NCBI GenBank assembly: GCA_000181795.3
Contig: CM012954.1
Coordinates: 4,954,085-5,016,320, forward strand
Length of the DNA: 62,236 nucleotides
Reading direction: 5' to 3'
Source: Trichinella spiralis
Taxonomy: Eukaryota; Nematoda; Enoplea; Trichinellida; Trichinellidae
Shown: piece after piece, positions 1 to 12,257 of the stretch
How positions within the stretch are numbered: position 1 is the stretch's first letter
Layout: each line of letters begins with the position of its first letter
Notes under the pieces: model-generated
Database searches by the model: none
Told to the model about the DNA's origin: nothing
Seen by the model: only the letters and a program-made list of their open reading frames with translations
Translations under genes and position numbers: made by a program

Positions 1-1148
1 TCGATGAGTTATATACTTTATGATTAATATTTGATTTTCTTTCCGCAAATCAAAATTTCCATGAAAATTGTGCTAAACATGTAGTACGCTTACTTTTCGT
101 TATTCTCAGCAAACAATCTCTACGTCCGTTGATGCAAAATCGAACAAACAACAAGATATGAGATAGAACTTTACAATATTAAGGATAATATTCCTTCGCA
201 CATCTAGAAGCGATTGGTTAGCCCAAATAAAGTAAATTAAATAAAGTTATTATTAAAGTTTTAAAGCGGAAGTTACGTCAAATTATTTCATCATTATTAG
301 GCGTGTCTCGTTAACATGCAAATTTCCATTCGTTCATTGCCTTCCCGTTTGTTTGCTTAGCAAGTAAAGCTTGCTACAAACGTCGACTTTACATTCGCCA
401 AATCTAACCTCAGCTACATTTTAAACCTACTATAATGTAAAAATAGTAGACATTTATAAAGTACTAATAGTAAAAGTTTATAAGGTAATAAATAGTAGAG
501 ATAAAAATAAAAAATCACATACTTGACAATTTGTTAATGAAATTATTCATAATGCAGGATAATGCTTGCTGATGAAAAGCAGGACAACCATGATGACTGA
601 TGGATGAATGCTGCAGATGATAAAATATTTTTGCGTAGAAAAACAATAAATAGTTGCAGAAAATGAGAAGCGCATTCAGTTGAACAATTTAATAATCTTC
701 ACCCTGTGACAAATGCACGAAAAAGGATTTCCATCAATAACAGTATTAATTTCTGTATATTAAAAGGAAAATGATGCACATTGCATTTTCAATGTAAAGC
801 AATTGCTCGTGTTCAACAGAGAGAAAAGAGAATAGAAACAACAGTCTGATGATCATCATGATGAAATGAAAAGATATATTTTAATATGATGTGCAAAAAA
901 TAATACGATTTGAAAGATGAAAATTGTTTTTACACAATTTGTCTTTTTGAGTTGTATATATTTTAAAAAGAAAAACAGATTATTATTATTATTATTGTTA
1001 TGAATGAATATTCGTGAGACGTTGGTTGTCGGTAGATGTTGCTTGAAATAAAAATAAGACAGGAAAAAATACAGTAAAATAATAACTTTGGAATAATTTG
1101 AAATTGTCAGTTTGTCTGAGAAAGTAGACAGATAGAAAAGATTTGCAT
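1..1148. other. 3' flank of flippase gene, no gene seen
   Basis: AT-rich DNA downstream of the flippase stop codon on the minus strand. Short ATT/TAA runs lie near 980-1000. I see no splice-bounded coding segment and no RNA gene. Confidence 0.6.
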
Positions 1149-4100
1149 TCATAGATTCGGTTGTTGGTCAGTGGAGCAAGTTGTCGATGGATCTCTGTTG
1201 ATACTTGTCGAACTGCGTCGAAGTGTTTCGATCACTGTCGACAGTTTCAATTCGTTTTTCCACTGTCTCATATTCAAACCTTTGGTAATCATTTCGCCGA
1301 ATCCAGGATGATGGGAAAAAGCGTAACTTGATCTTGTCGAAGCTCGACGACGTCGAAGTGAACTGGCCGTAGTCAACGATTGCAATGGCACTTCGGAAAG
1401 GCGCCCTTGCAGACGACGCAAATTCTGCTTGACGCGTATTCGATCCGACAACGACGGAAACACGTCAACCCAGAAGAACCGTACCGATATCTGAAATATA
1501 AGCAGCAAGCATTAATAAGTTGCTAGCAATTTGGATTCGACTGTGAAGAGTGACGAACAAATCCGTTCACTGATCGGACGTACGTGGGGCAGCATGAGCA
1601 GTACAACAATCAGCAAAATTGACAACCAAAAGTTTGGATAAACGAACATCTCCATAGCGGTACCGTATCCGTTGTGGTGGAGGACGTCGAAAGGCAACAG
1701 TTCGTAATAGACAAGTGCGACGAAAAAATAAAACGCCAACGAGCCCCAGACGAAAATGTGGTTGATCAACGTCCAATAGGCAGTGTCGAGCGCAATTTGC
1801 GCCGTCACAGTAACAATCAGAGCGGTAAATATGGTAAACGACAGTGCTTGCATGCTTTGTGCGGAACTTTTGCCACCGAAGTCGACATTTTCACTCAACG
1901 CGGCGTAGGGAATGAAAAACAAAACGCCCGAACTGAAAAAGCCCCTCAACACGGAATACGTGAATATGCGCATGTTGAAGTAAAGATTCTGCTGTCCTGG
2001 AATGTACAGTTCGGGATAACTGAAAGAAAACAAATAAAACGATACAAATTTTGAATACTCTTTTTCCTTTCTTCATCTTTACAGTCTCTAACTATAAACT
2101 AATAATAAAAGAAACAAACAGCAACGTAAAATTAGATGTATTATTTATTATTTATTGTGCGATAATTTTCAAAATAGAAATGAAAAAAATCACCTCTCCA
2201 AAATAAAATGAAAATAAAAAAGAAAACACATAATAATATACGGCTCATCTGACAGATAACCAGCAAAGCTGATCACTTATAATCAAGCCGGCTGAGATTG
2301 ATTGTTTCATCGAATAACAAATTGTATATATGAACAACAAGTACATACCGCAAACTGTTTTTGTCGCTGACATCCTGATCGAACACTCCAACACCGATAA
2401 CTGGTAAAGCGGTAAAAAACAAATTGTAACAAGCAATAAACAATGGATCATAGATAGTCTAAATAAAAATTAAAAGTAATTAATAAAAATGAAAAGATTT
2501 AATAAAATTGAACAAATAATCATCACCTGAGCCGAATAGCCGCAGAAAAAGGCGAACCAAAAGTGGGCGAGCGTGAAGGCGAAATTTTTGTAAAAGAAAT
2601 ATTGCAAAAATTTGCACATGCGATAATAGGACCAACGACCGTGGACGAGCAGCAGACGTTCGAGGTAGCGAAATTGGGCGATGGAAAAGTCGGACGCCAG
2701 TACCGCCTGCATACCCTCTTGGCCGGATATGCCGACACCGATGTGGGCAGTTTTGATCATCGACACGTCGTTGGCACCGTCGCCGACGGCCAAAGTGACC
2801 GCCTTCTGGTTCCGTTTGACCAACGACACGACGAGAGCTTTTTGCAACGGAGTCACTCGACAACAGATGACCGCCTTGCAGGCGGTGGCGACTTTCAAAA
2901 ATTGCAATTCCAGAGTCGGCTGCAACGCGTGGACCAAACTGTGACCGTTGACCACCAGCGCATAGCCGTCCAAACGATCGACGGATGTATGACCAACGAC
3001 GTTGCAGGACGAATTCGAATCATTCGCCATTACGATGATCGGATCACCGTTGCCGTTGCCGTTGCCGTTGCCGAGACAAATTTGCTGTTCGATGCGTTCG
3101 AGTTGGAAACGAACGTCGTCAATTTTCGACCCGTCCACTATGAACACCTCTTTCAAATTGACCGTCAACAGACGACACGAATATCCAATGTTGATTGCCG
3201 TCTCCTGTTTGTCGCCGGTCAGTACCCAAATTTTGATGTTGGCCGCGATCAAATTGGCAATCGTCTCCGGTACACCGTCTTGCAATTTATCTTCGATCGC
3301 TGTCGCGCCCAACAACGTCATGCCGGTCTCGATTTCGTCGTAAATTGCGTCCATTTTGTCTTGTCGATTTTCCAACGACAAGCTGGCCTCGTGGCATCGT
3401 TTCTGCCATTGTTCGTAATAATCGACACTGATCTCTTTGTAGGCAAGACAAAGTGTGCGCAAGCCGTCGCTGGCAAATTTGTCCAAATGTGCCTAGAAAT
3501 CAAAAAGGTGTATGGATTGGATGGGATATCATTTTTGTTTTCTACCCCTCATCCACACACTTATCATCCAGCCAATCCCCCCCCCAACCCCGCTCTAGCT
3601 CAAAAAGTAGGCAAATGTACCTATACCTGGGTAGTCGAGTAGAGATGATCAGCAGGTGAGGCGGTGATTCGGCGCAAAATTACCGTATCAGCACCTTTGC
3701 AGTAGAGTTGGATTTTGTTGTTCTTCTTGACGATCACCGACATCCGCTTGCGAACGTTGTTGAAATCCAAAATCCACAACAATTCGTATTCTTCTTCGAC
3801 GCCCATCACTTCGACGCTTATCGATCTGGGCGTTCTGGACAAGAATACATAGCCGAAACAACGAGCCGCGATTGTCAACGCCGCCTCGTCCGGACTTTGG
3901 GCTTGATATTCCAAACGGTTCGTCTTCATTTCCGACATGACCGTATGGCAGAGGGACAAACAACGCCAGTACTCATCGACAGCAGCCAGTCGTTGTTTGG
4001 TATGTTTTAACAATTTGTGATCGTAGAAGACAAATTTATCATCTGCCCATTTGTTGTCGGAAAAGCTAATCGGGCGTGGAGCCTGAATAATAATAAGAAA

Positions 4101-7100
4101 AAAAACCAAATTAACAAAACAAATTAGCAAACAAAATTAAACGCATTCCCCCTCCCCCCACCAACACCAATACCATACCCCTCCTTTTCCACGAACTTTA
4201 TCCTGTTCCACTTGTTCAGGCATGTCGCCGTAAAGAACACCATTAATAGAACATTTGTTGAATGTCATAATATTCTGCGTCAAAGTTCCAGTTTTGTCAC
4301 TGAAAATGTACTGGATTTGCCCGAGCTCTTCGTTCAGTGTTGTAGTGCGCGACTTGGCCGCCGTATCCATCGGCGCGTAGTAGAGATTTTCGTCCCAATT
4401 GATCCACCAAGAATGACAGACGCGAATTATTTCGACACTAAAATGTGGAATTCAATCAAATAAAACTGGGGGGAGGGGAGACAAAGAAAAAAACAAAGTT
4501 TTTTTTTGGTTTTTTTTACAAACCTGACGTAAAGAGAAATTGGTACTACAGTGTTCAAAAGAATTGCGTAAGAGAAAAAGACGAGAAAAGCAATGAAAAC
4601 AACCGTCGCGGTAGTGGTCGAATGTTGTTCGACAAACGAATCCCACGGTAGAAAAGCTTGAAAATTTTTACCCGTCGTCCATTCCCAAGTGCCGCACAAC
4701 ACTGCAGAGATCATGCACATCGATAACAAGAACAAGACAATCTGCAACAATATTAATAATAATAATAAATATACACATATACGGTGGATGGAAAATTAAT
4801 TTTACCCCAATAATAAGAACGTTCAAAAAACGATCCAAGCTGGTGCGTTTGAAAAATGTTTTGCCACTGTTCATCATCAGCTTGGTATCACGGCCGGCAA
4901 AAATGACCACACCGAAGCACCATTTCGTGTTGCGCAACACGCAACCGCGCAAAAGCATCTTCTCGTTGTCCAACGAGTAGGTTTTCTCTTTCCAAATCAG
5001 ACGACCCTGGAACGAACTGAGACAATTGTTCGGCGCTTCGCATTGGATATCGCCGTCAAAATTGCTAATTTGAATCAAATCGTCGCCCATCGCGGCCGTT
5101 TCCGGCAAAGCTTGCTTCGCTTTGAGGTTCGTTTCGCCGTCAAGTTCGGCCGTTTCAATGTAACAAAGACCGTGCGGTTCACTTGTCGACAACAACAACA
5201 AATCTGCCTGCAAAAATCAAAAATATAAAAACAAACAAACAAACAAACAAACAAACAAATAAATAATCTTTTTTTATATTTTTTGTACAGCAACAAAATT
5301 GTCATTCTCCATTCGAATCACATCCCCGACACGAACGTTCTGCCATTTTTCTTCGACCACTTGACCACCTCGTACTACTTGCGATTTTCGATTGTTAACT
5401 TGATTATCACTTCGGTGCCTCTGCTAAAATTTTCCAATTAAAAAACAATCTTTGCAATCAACCAATCAACAACAACACATCAAATCTTCTTTCTCATTGC
5501 TTAATTTTTCTCAATTAACACATTCCTAGCTAGATTCGAATTGCTCAAATTCACAACATTCTCACGACTCGTCGTTCTCCTAAATATTCTTCCAATACTC
5601 ATCACAATTTCACACATGCCAAACATTGTTCTTTTATTTCCTTTGAAAATGAACGCACAACACATCCCAACAAAAATACCATCGATAAATAAAAATTTTG
5701 TTAAGAAAAAAAAATTTTCATTTCAAAAACTAAGCTAATTAACACTGAAAACGGTAACAACATTTCAGATTTTTTTTTAATTTTGATATCAACAAAATCA
5801 ATTGTTCATTTAAAATCTCATTTCAAATGGAAAATTCAGCTTGTTTTGAAAACAAACAAAATAATGCTTCAATTCAAAGATCCCCCACGCACGTCATACA
5901 AAATCATGAGAAGTTGGAAAAAAACAAGTACACTAATAAAATGTCAACAAGTACAACATCATTAACAAAAAGTCATCCACCAATTAATAATAGTCATAAT
6001 TCATTCGAGCATTCTTTACAAAAATATTTAAAAAATATCAAAATTAACAAAAATTACACAACAATTAAATTTTTTTCTCGTTGTGATCATAAAGAGTATT
6101 TTATCCACTACCAATTAATTATGTTTAAATGAGAAAATGTTCAATTTGATGATATTTTATTTTGAAAAGAAACAATTGCCGTTGTAAAATTACCCTACGG
6201 GTTACTGTAACAGAATGCGTATCATGACAGAAGTTGATTATTGAAAATCACGAACCAGTTCGTATTTCAATTACTAGTTTAGTATAGTTAGACAAAAACA
6301 GTCAAGTTATCAGCACGTTCATCCTGACACAGCATTCATCAAATTGAATTGATTCATCAAAATAACAATAACGATAACAGGTAACAAGGATCTAATAAAT
6401 AAATAAACAAATGAATAATTACCAAATCGTCAAAAGCATCTTTGGCAGCAGTCAACGACAGTACAGCGACGAGAGGAAGAATGGTGGTCAGAGATGTTAA
6501 AGAAGAAATTTGTGGAATAAGCTTGAAAAAACAACCAACTACAGTTTCAAACGAAATAAAATCGACAAGGAACAAACAAAATTTACCTGCAATATCATAA
6601 GAATAAGAAAATAAAAATTGGCCAATCTTTGGAATTGTTCAAATAAATTCTTTGGTAAAAATGTGAACAGATTGTACTTGGATGTGCGTATGAAATTTCT
6701 CTGAATAATAATAATAATATTATTATTAAAGAAAAGTAAAATTTGCAGATTGAAATTTTCCAATACCGCATAGTCGAATTGTTCATTGTATTCACGGTCG
6801 TTGGCTCGAAGCCGTCGTTCAACTTCAGAAACTGTCCAATATTAAAGTAAAAAAAAAGAATATACAGAACACCATATATCAGTTTAATGTTTTTTAAAAT
6901 AATAAAAAGTAAAACTTTAAAAAACAACTTTACCATTATCTTGCGGATTGCGCTTTCGCTTCTTTTTGAATTTTTTCAACATTTTGCTGATCACGGCCGC
7001 CGTATTTGGCATGAAACAAACGTCCCTTGTTGTCAGTCGCCCATTTCTAATTGGAATAAAATATCAAAACAAAAAATAAATAAAATTAAAACGACGAATA

Positions 7101-7581
7101 AACAATGAAAAAGCAACAAATAGAAGAAGAAGAAGAAGAAGAAACATTTCCGTGCCATGACCAAAACACAGAACCGACATGAAAGAAATGACTGCTGTCG
7201 GCCATGTCCCCAATTCGGGACGACATGACCGCTTGTGGTCCAACAACTATTCCTGTAACAAGTTGTAGTTGGTCTCGCCTTTATTACTAGTCCCAATAGC
7301 AAAACAACTCTCTATTCACAAAAAGCATTCAACTCAATTAATGATAACAATACATTATTCCTGTTCGGAATACAATTTTTAAAAGCAAAACAAACAAACA
7401 AACAAACAAACAAATGAATGTTTTGAATTTGAGAAAAAAAAAGAATCAATAAATGTCGTATATTCAAATTGAACTATATCAATCAAGTGTGGTCATTAAC
7501 GGACCTTGGCTTAATATTCGGGGTAACATTTTGGACATCCATGCCGACAACAGTAGACGGATCGTTGGACGACGATGCCAT
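1149..7581 (-). CDS. ATP8B: P4-type ATPase, ATP8B-like phospholipid flippase (14 coding exons)
   Basis: This ATP-driven flippase moves phospholipids from the outer to the cytosolic leaflet, normally with a CDC50 partner. Exons, 5' to 3': 7581-7505, 7046-6934, 6831-6767, 6700-6587, 6521-6423, 5423-5289, 5207-4806, 4741-4524, 4437-4179, 4082-3627, 3492-2527, 2458-2349, 2019-1584, 1490-1149. All phases close, giving about 1263 aa, usual for the family. Visible motifs are DGETNLK in the actuator domain (about residue 224), the P4 signature PISL in TM4, phospho-acceptor DKTGTLT (Asp about 455), KGAD, TGDKQET (about 738) and GDGAND (about 883). The C-terminal YAFSH motif and EVFIVDG favour ATP8B over ATP8A. 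The first exon follows an acceptor at 7609-7610, so a 5' UTR intron or trans-splice site precedes it; the next in-frame ATG is 7012. Exon 9 could instead end 15 nt earlier at a GTTCGT donor. The N-terminal 37 residues are the least certain part. Confidence 0.94.
3049..3072 (-). repeat. In-frame hexanucleotide repeat in flippase exon (Gly-Asn)n
   Basis: Four perfect GTTGCC units on the plus strand read as alternating Gly-Asn on the coding strand. They lie in a loop of the phosphorylation domain between the EVFIVDG segment and the GDGAND motif. Likely length-polymorphic and structurally tolerated. Confidence 0.85.
5228..5262. repeat. (AAAC)n microsatellite in flippase intron
   Basis: About seven AAAC units running into AAAT. 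They sit just upstream, on the coding strand, of the acceptor of the exon that starts at 5207. A similar run lies at about 7388-7412. Confidence 0.85.
5424..6422 (-). other. ~1 kb flippase intron, no gene seen
   Basis: The longest intron of the flippase, between the exon ending [11 protein letters not shown] and the exon starting QRHRSDN. It is AT-rich. Open frames here have no splice or family support. Confidence 0.8.
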
Positions 7582-9021
7582 GCTTAATGTCGTCCACAAA
7601 GTGGTAAGCTGGAAAAAAGAAACCAAGAGAAAATCACCACCGATGCGAAAGAAACAGTTCACAAGCTGATCGATCTTCACTTCAACACATTCGGCTCGGC
7701 CTTGGGAAAAACAGCAATGGCCAAGCTAGCTAGCTAGCTCGTTGTCGTCGTAGTCAGCTAGCATAAAAATAACCTCACAACGTTAGCGTGTGTGTCGCTA
7801 GGCAAAGCTAGCTAGCATTGCTCTCTCTCTCTCTCTCTCTCTCCTTTGCTTACGATGGAAACGTCGGCTAGGAATTCTGGTCGCCAACAGGCAACCAACG
7901 AAATGATGAATGGTCAATTTTGAAAACCTTTTCTTTCACAGAACAACGAAATTACAAAACAATAATTGTACATTACTATTATTCAAGGGAAAATCCAACA
8001 GAAGCAGAGATGATTCGATAAACAGAGAACAAAGGACCAACAATCGGCACGAACGACGTCACGCTATTGTTGACAAATTCATCGTGACAAATAGCGTAAG
8101 CAAGTGAATTTGATTTTAAATCATCATTCTACTGTTTCCCGTAGATGATTTCGAAAGATCAAGAAAAATCAGGAATTTAATTTGAACAGTTTTAAGCAAT
8201 CAACAAAAATCACTACAACTTACTGGCAGTGCGACTGTTGCAATTGACCAGGACTTGAGAGATCGTGTGCTTCTTGTACGCGGTTTGAATACATGAAAAT
8301 AAATTTACAACGTACATCTAGCCTACTGGAGATGAGATCCAGCGGCCATCGACCAGAACTAACACATTCAGCCAAAGCTAATCACCAACTGACATTGCAA
8401 CCAAAAATCCTGCATTTCATTCTGTATGAAAATCAAGTTCAAACTTCGAACAGAGGACAAAATAATCGCATCAATTTCAGTCGAACAATTTTTCAACAAT
8501 ATCGCATCAGAACAGATGGAAATGTTAAAAATTTGTTGATCAATTGTCTAATAATAAAATTTACAAACAATCACTGAATGGAAAAGCAAACATCAACGTC
8601 GCACAATTTCTCAAGTGTTTTCTCAAGTGAAGGAGAATTTCTTACGATCAAAAACAAAACGGATTGTCAAATTTTAACAATTCTTTCATTGAGAAACAAA
8701 AACAAAATGATCTACAAAATTTGGTAAAAATTTCACATAGTTGTCGGTAAAAAGGCTTACTTGATTATCTTTAAATACTGTATTGATGTAATTGAGTGAT
8801 TCGCAAGGTGTGGTGGTAATTGCGCTTTGTTTTATACTACATTATTAATTTAACTTATACATATATATATATATATATAGATAGTGAAATTATTTCAGTG
8901 ACGGCTAGGTGTGGGCGGAAAATTCTGTTCATTCTGTGCTGTTTCATTTCACAAAGCAACCCGTACCGCCTTTACGTTGTCGAGCAGATGGTAATTGTGC
9001 GCTTCTGTTCTCTGGTTTCCC
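7582..9021. promoter_or_regulatory. Divergent intergenic region between flippase and TFIIH p34 genes
   Basis: This 1.4 kb stretch separates divergently transcribed genes and should hold both promoters. It contains GCTAGC palindromes (7725-7739, 7757-7762, 7807-7816), a CT microsatellite (7821-7843) and a TA run near 8862-8880. An open frame at 8293-8577 has no splice signals or recognisable family and was not called. No clear TATA box for either gene was identified. Confidence 0.5.
7821..7843. repeat. (CT)n microsatellite
   Basis: Nearly 12 uninterrupted CT units in the flippase/TFIIH divergent spacer, directly after a GCTAGC cluster. Confidence 0.95.
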
Positions 9022-9900
9022 ATGGATGAAAAGGAAAATATTTTATTTCTAATTGTCGACTTGAATCCAGTATGGTTGGGCAGGTTGATGGAAATGGCGG
9101 CAGATAGTCGGGGTCTTGTGATCGGTTCCTACACGAGCTCGATCACGGCATTTTCCAAAGCTTACAGCGCCATGTCGATGCGAAATCGTATATTGGCGAT
9201 TGGTGTCTGTTTCCGCAATCGTCTCATTTTCCATCCAACCAAATCGGAATTGCAAAGTGGAAATTTCGAAACCGACATTTCGATTATCAGTGAACGCATT
9301 CGAAACGGTATGATTGGGATGATTGGAGAAAACCGACACATCGCCGCCGCCAATTGTAAATCCAACTTCAGCTGTCGAACCAGCTTGTCGCCAGCTTTGG
9401 CACAGTGTATTTGTTATTTGAATAGGCAGAAAAAGTCGAAAGACGAATCGAAGATCAGTGGAAGAATTCTGCTTGTCAAACTTAGCGACGATACCACTGA
9501 CGAGTATGTAAATTTGATGAACGTCTTCTTCACCGCACAAAAGCAGAATTTGATTATCGATTGCATTTCGTTGGGTCAAAATTTAGCACTAATGCAACAA
9601 GCCTGCGACATCACCGGAGGCTTGTACATGATGGTGGACAACATCGGCGCTTTGTTGCCCCACCTGATGGTCCATTATTTGTCCAATGCTGATCTGCGCA
9701 ACATGTTCCAAATTCCAAAAACCAAAGTTATCGATTATCGTCCAATTTGTAGCTGTCATCACAATTTAGTCGAATGTGCCTGGGTTTGTTCTGCTTGTTT
9801 GTCAGTATTTTGCAATTTTCAACCAATATGCTCAACGTGCCAAACAGTTTTTCAAATTCCTGTCTTGCCACAAGTGGGTAAACGAAAAGAGAACGCATAG
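9022..9900 (+). CDS. GTF2H3: TFIIH core subunit p34 (Tfb4/GTF2H3), intronless
   Basis: A structural subunit of the TFIIH core that pairs with p44; TFIIH acts in RNA polymerase II initiation and nucleotide-excision repair. It is a single 292-aa open frame, close to the ~308 aa of the human protein. The N-terminal two thirds is the VWA-like Tfb4 domain, starting ILFLIVDLNPVWLG and containing SGRILLVK and ITGGLYMMV. The last ~60 residues hold the cysteine/histidine zinc-binding segment with repeated CxxC pairs (CSCHH, CSAC, CSTC). I chose the ATG at 9022 because it directly precedes the conserved domain; an in-frame ATG at 8995 would add nine residues. The absence of introns is unusual beside its intron-rich neighbours. 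It converges on the proteasome gene with 121 bp between the stop codons. Confidence 0.96.
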   Translation: MDEKENILFLIVDLNPVWLGRLMEMAADSRGLVIGSYTSSITAFSKAYSAMSMRNRILAIGVCFRNRLIFHPTKSELQSGNFETDISIISERIRNGMIGMIGENRHIAAANCKSNFSCRTSLSPALAQCICYLNRQKKSKDESKISGRILLVKLSDDTTDEYVNLMNVFFTAQKQNLIIDCISLGQNLALMQQACDITGGLYMMVDNIGALLPHLMVHYLSNADLRNMFQIPKTKVIDYRPICSCHHNLVECAWVCSACLSVFCNFQPICSTCQTVFQIPVLPQVGKRKENA

Positions 9901-10021
9901 ATTAATTAAATTAATTAATATTATTCCACGTTTAATTAATGCTGTTTGTTGTTCTATGGAAATTAAAAAATAATTTCCCAAAAAAATTTAATATTATTTT
10001 ATCAAAGTTTCCAATCAGTGC

Positions 10022-10951
10022 TTACAAAACGATATTTTCTAAATCACGAACACCGTTTTTATCGATGATTTTCACTTGCAACGCTTTCACATCGACAATC
10101 AGACGCTTTCGAACCTGAAGTACAACAATAACAATCACCAAGTATTTATTTCATTAGTAGAAAACAAACAAATCATTCATTATTACTTCTTGAAAGCATG
10201 CCTTCAACGCATCCATTGCTTCTTCGAATGTAAAATCTATTCACAGAAAAACAGTGTAATTAATGAAATACTGTACAATTGAGGAAAACTTTTACTTTCG
10301 TTGTAAATTCTGTCCAGTATGCTGTAAGTGAAAAAACCGCCGTAACCAAACATCAAATACGGACCGGTGAACTGCGTACCCAAATAGTCGATCATTGATA
10401 AATATGGACCTTCTTGTTCGTCATAGCCGGCTAATATCATGTTCACTAGGTGTGGGGTCTGCGCGAAGAGACGATAAATTCAATTCAACAATGATATTAC
10501 CATGACATTTTATTTTTCCACATCTACTTACCGCAGTGCGAAGACGGTCAATGATTGTCTTGCGCGCAAATGCGGCAATATTTTTTGGACTCAACTTGAA
10601 GCCTAGATTGAACAAAATTAATCGCGTTTATTATAATAAATCATGCAAATCTGAACGAACCGTGACGAAAATTGTACAAGTGCATGTTCCGCTCGATATA
10701 TTCGCCAAAGACATCAGCTTCACCGCCGTCGCCTACGACTACCATTGCACAAGAATCGGTCGGTAAATAAAATTTATTATCCGCTAAAAGAAATTTTTAG
10801 TTTTAGAAGAATGCATGATATGAGTTATTTTCAAATGTTGCAAACATTAAACTATACTTTCTGTCATCATCCAGACTTGTTGCATGCACATCGTGTCCGC
10901 AGCGATTAAAACAAATTCTTTTGTTTTCATTCCGAAAAGATAGTTCAACAT
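10022..10951 (-). CDS. PSMB2: 20S proteasome subunit beta-4 (PSMB2, nematode pbs-4 type)
   Basis: A non-catalytic beta-ring subunit of the 20S core. Six exons: 10951-10858, 10783-10661, 10602-10532, 10458-10296, 10236-10187, 10114-10022. Phases close to give 197 aa, against 201 in human. The protein starts MLNYLFGMKTKEFVLIAADT, aligning with the human start, so there is no propeptide and no N-terminal catalytic threonine, as expected for this subunit. Other landmarks are GEYIERNMHLYNFRHG, the block MILAGYDEQEGPYLSMIDYL, GYGGFFTYSILDR, and the C-terminal VKIIDKNGVRDLENI. Introns are mostly 60-80 nt. Its 3' end faces the TFIIH p34 gene. Confidence 0.95.
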
Positions 10952-12257
10952 TTTGTGCTTTTGTACTTGTTATTCTAAAACTTAAACTTTTCCATAAACG
11001 AAAAACAGAAACTGAACGACAACAATATGCAACTGAACAACACTGGAAGCAAATAGCAACATTATCTTCAAAACTCATGTTCGTAAAAAAACAACCATAA
11101 TTGAACATAATGCAATGTAATGGAATAGAATGAAAAATTATTTCAACTTGAATGCAAATTAGCACAGAAATGATAAAAAAGTTTTTTAAATAAACACCCG
11201 AAAAAGTAACTTTCTTCATTTACAATACAGTAGTAAGTGATTTGCAAGATTTATTGTATTACAGTGTAAATTTTTAATAAATAATTATTATCAGCCAATG
11301 TATAAGTGGCAACTGAAAACAAATAAAGACGATTATAGTAATAATAATAATAATACAGAAGTAGCATTACATAAAAACGCATTAACTTTTCATTAATGAA
11401 AAATCAACGCCAAATTTTTACTACTCTTAATAATGGAGCAAATACCAGCCTAGGTTCATGCGCGAATGCATGGCATATTTCAGCAGTTGGTTCATTAGAA
11501 AATTTTCATATGCTTTAAATTTAGAAAATCGCTGTACTGTACGTATCATATCACTCACTCAATTATGAGTGAAACTTGTTTGCATAATGTCATTATCAAT
11601 AAAATTGTCAATCATGGTTACAAATAGAATGAAATTATAAAAACGACAAAGTTAAAAGAAAAAAGATTTCGGTTCATCTTTCCGATTCATAAAATAACAA
11701 AATCAAGTGATAAAAGTTGAATGAATAATTGTTTTCAAATGAATGTTCAATAAAAGAAAAATTTACTTTATCATTTCCAAGTTACTGAGAACAAATTATT
11801 ATACACATTTGCATAATCATCAATTTATACGGAATTATATTTCGAATCAGTTCTCGCAATATATGATAATGAATGTATCGATGAACTATGGAAATCGTAT
11901 CAACAACGAGAATGAGAAAAAATGAATTTTGAAAAATTTCCAATCACCCACCCAGTCAGTAGTGTGATATTCAACAATAAAGGCAAGAAAGAAGAAGAAG
12001 AAATATCTAAGTGCACAACTGTTGATTAACGTCCCATTTAGCAGTATACGCAACTGGACTAAAGCAGAGCTTTGTTCGACGACAATGCTGTTCGTTAGCT
12101 AACAGAAGTCGACATTGCCCATTTGTCCAGTAGTATAAAGTCGTAGCAAATGAAAAGCAATCAAAAATTACCATTACCATTATTCGACATCAGCATCAGT
12201 TCAACATTGGAAAATAAATTATTAGTATCTTTTTTTTCTTTTTCCAAACATGCATCG
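10952..12257. other. Intergenic, no gene seen
   Basis: 1.3 kb between the PSMB2 start and the stop codon of the cotransporter gene, both on the minus strand. It should contain the PSMB2 promoter. AT-rich, with short AAT runs near 11340. The 60-codon frame at 11743-11925 has no support. Confidence 0.5.

Noticed and set aside
2563-3642. 359-codon open frame on the plus strand
   Set aside because: It is antisense to the large flippase exon, which has catalytic motifs in the right order. The frame results from codon bias on the real strand and crosses an exon border into intron sequence.
8293-8577. 94-codon plus-strand frame in the flippase/TFIIH spacer
   Set aside because: No splice signals, no recognisable domain, and a composition like the surrounding AT-rich DNA.
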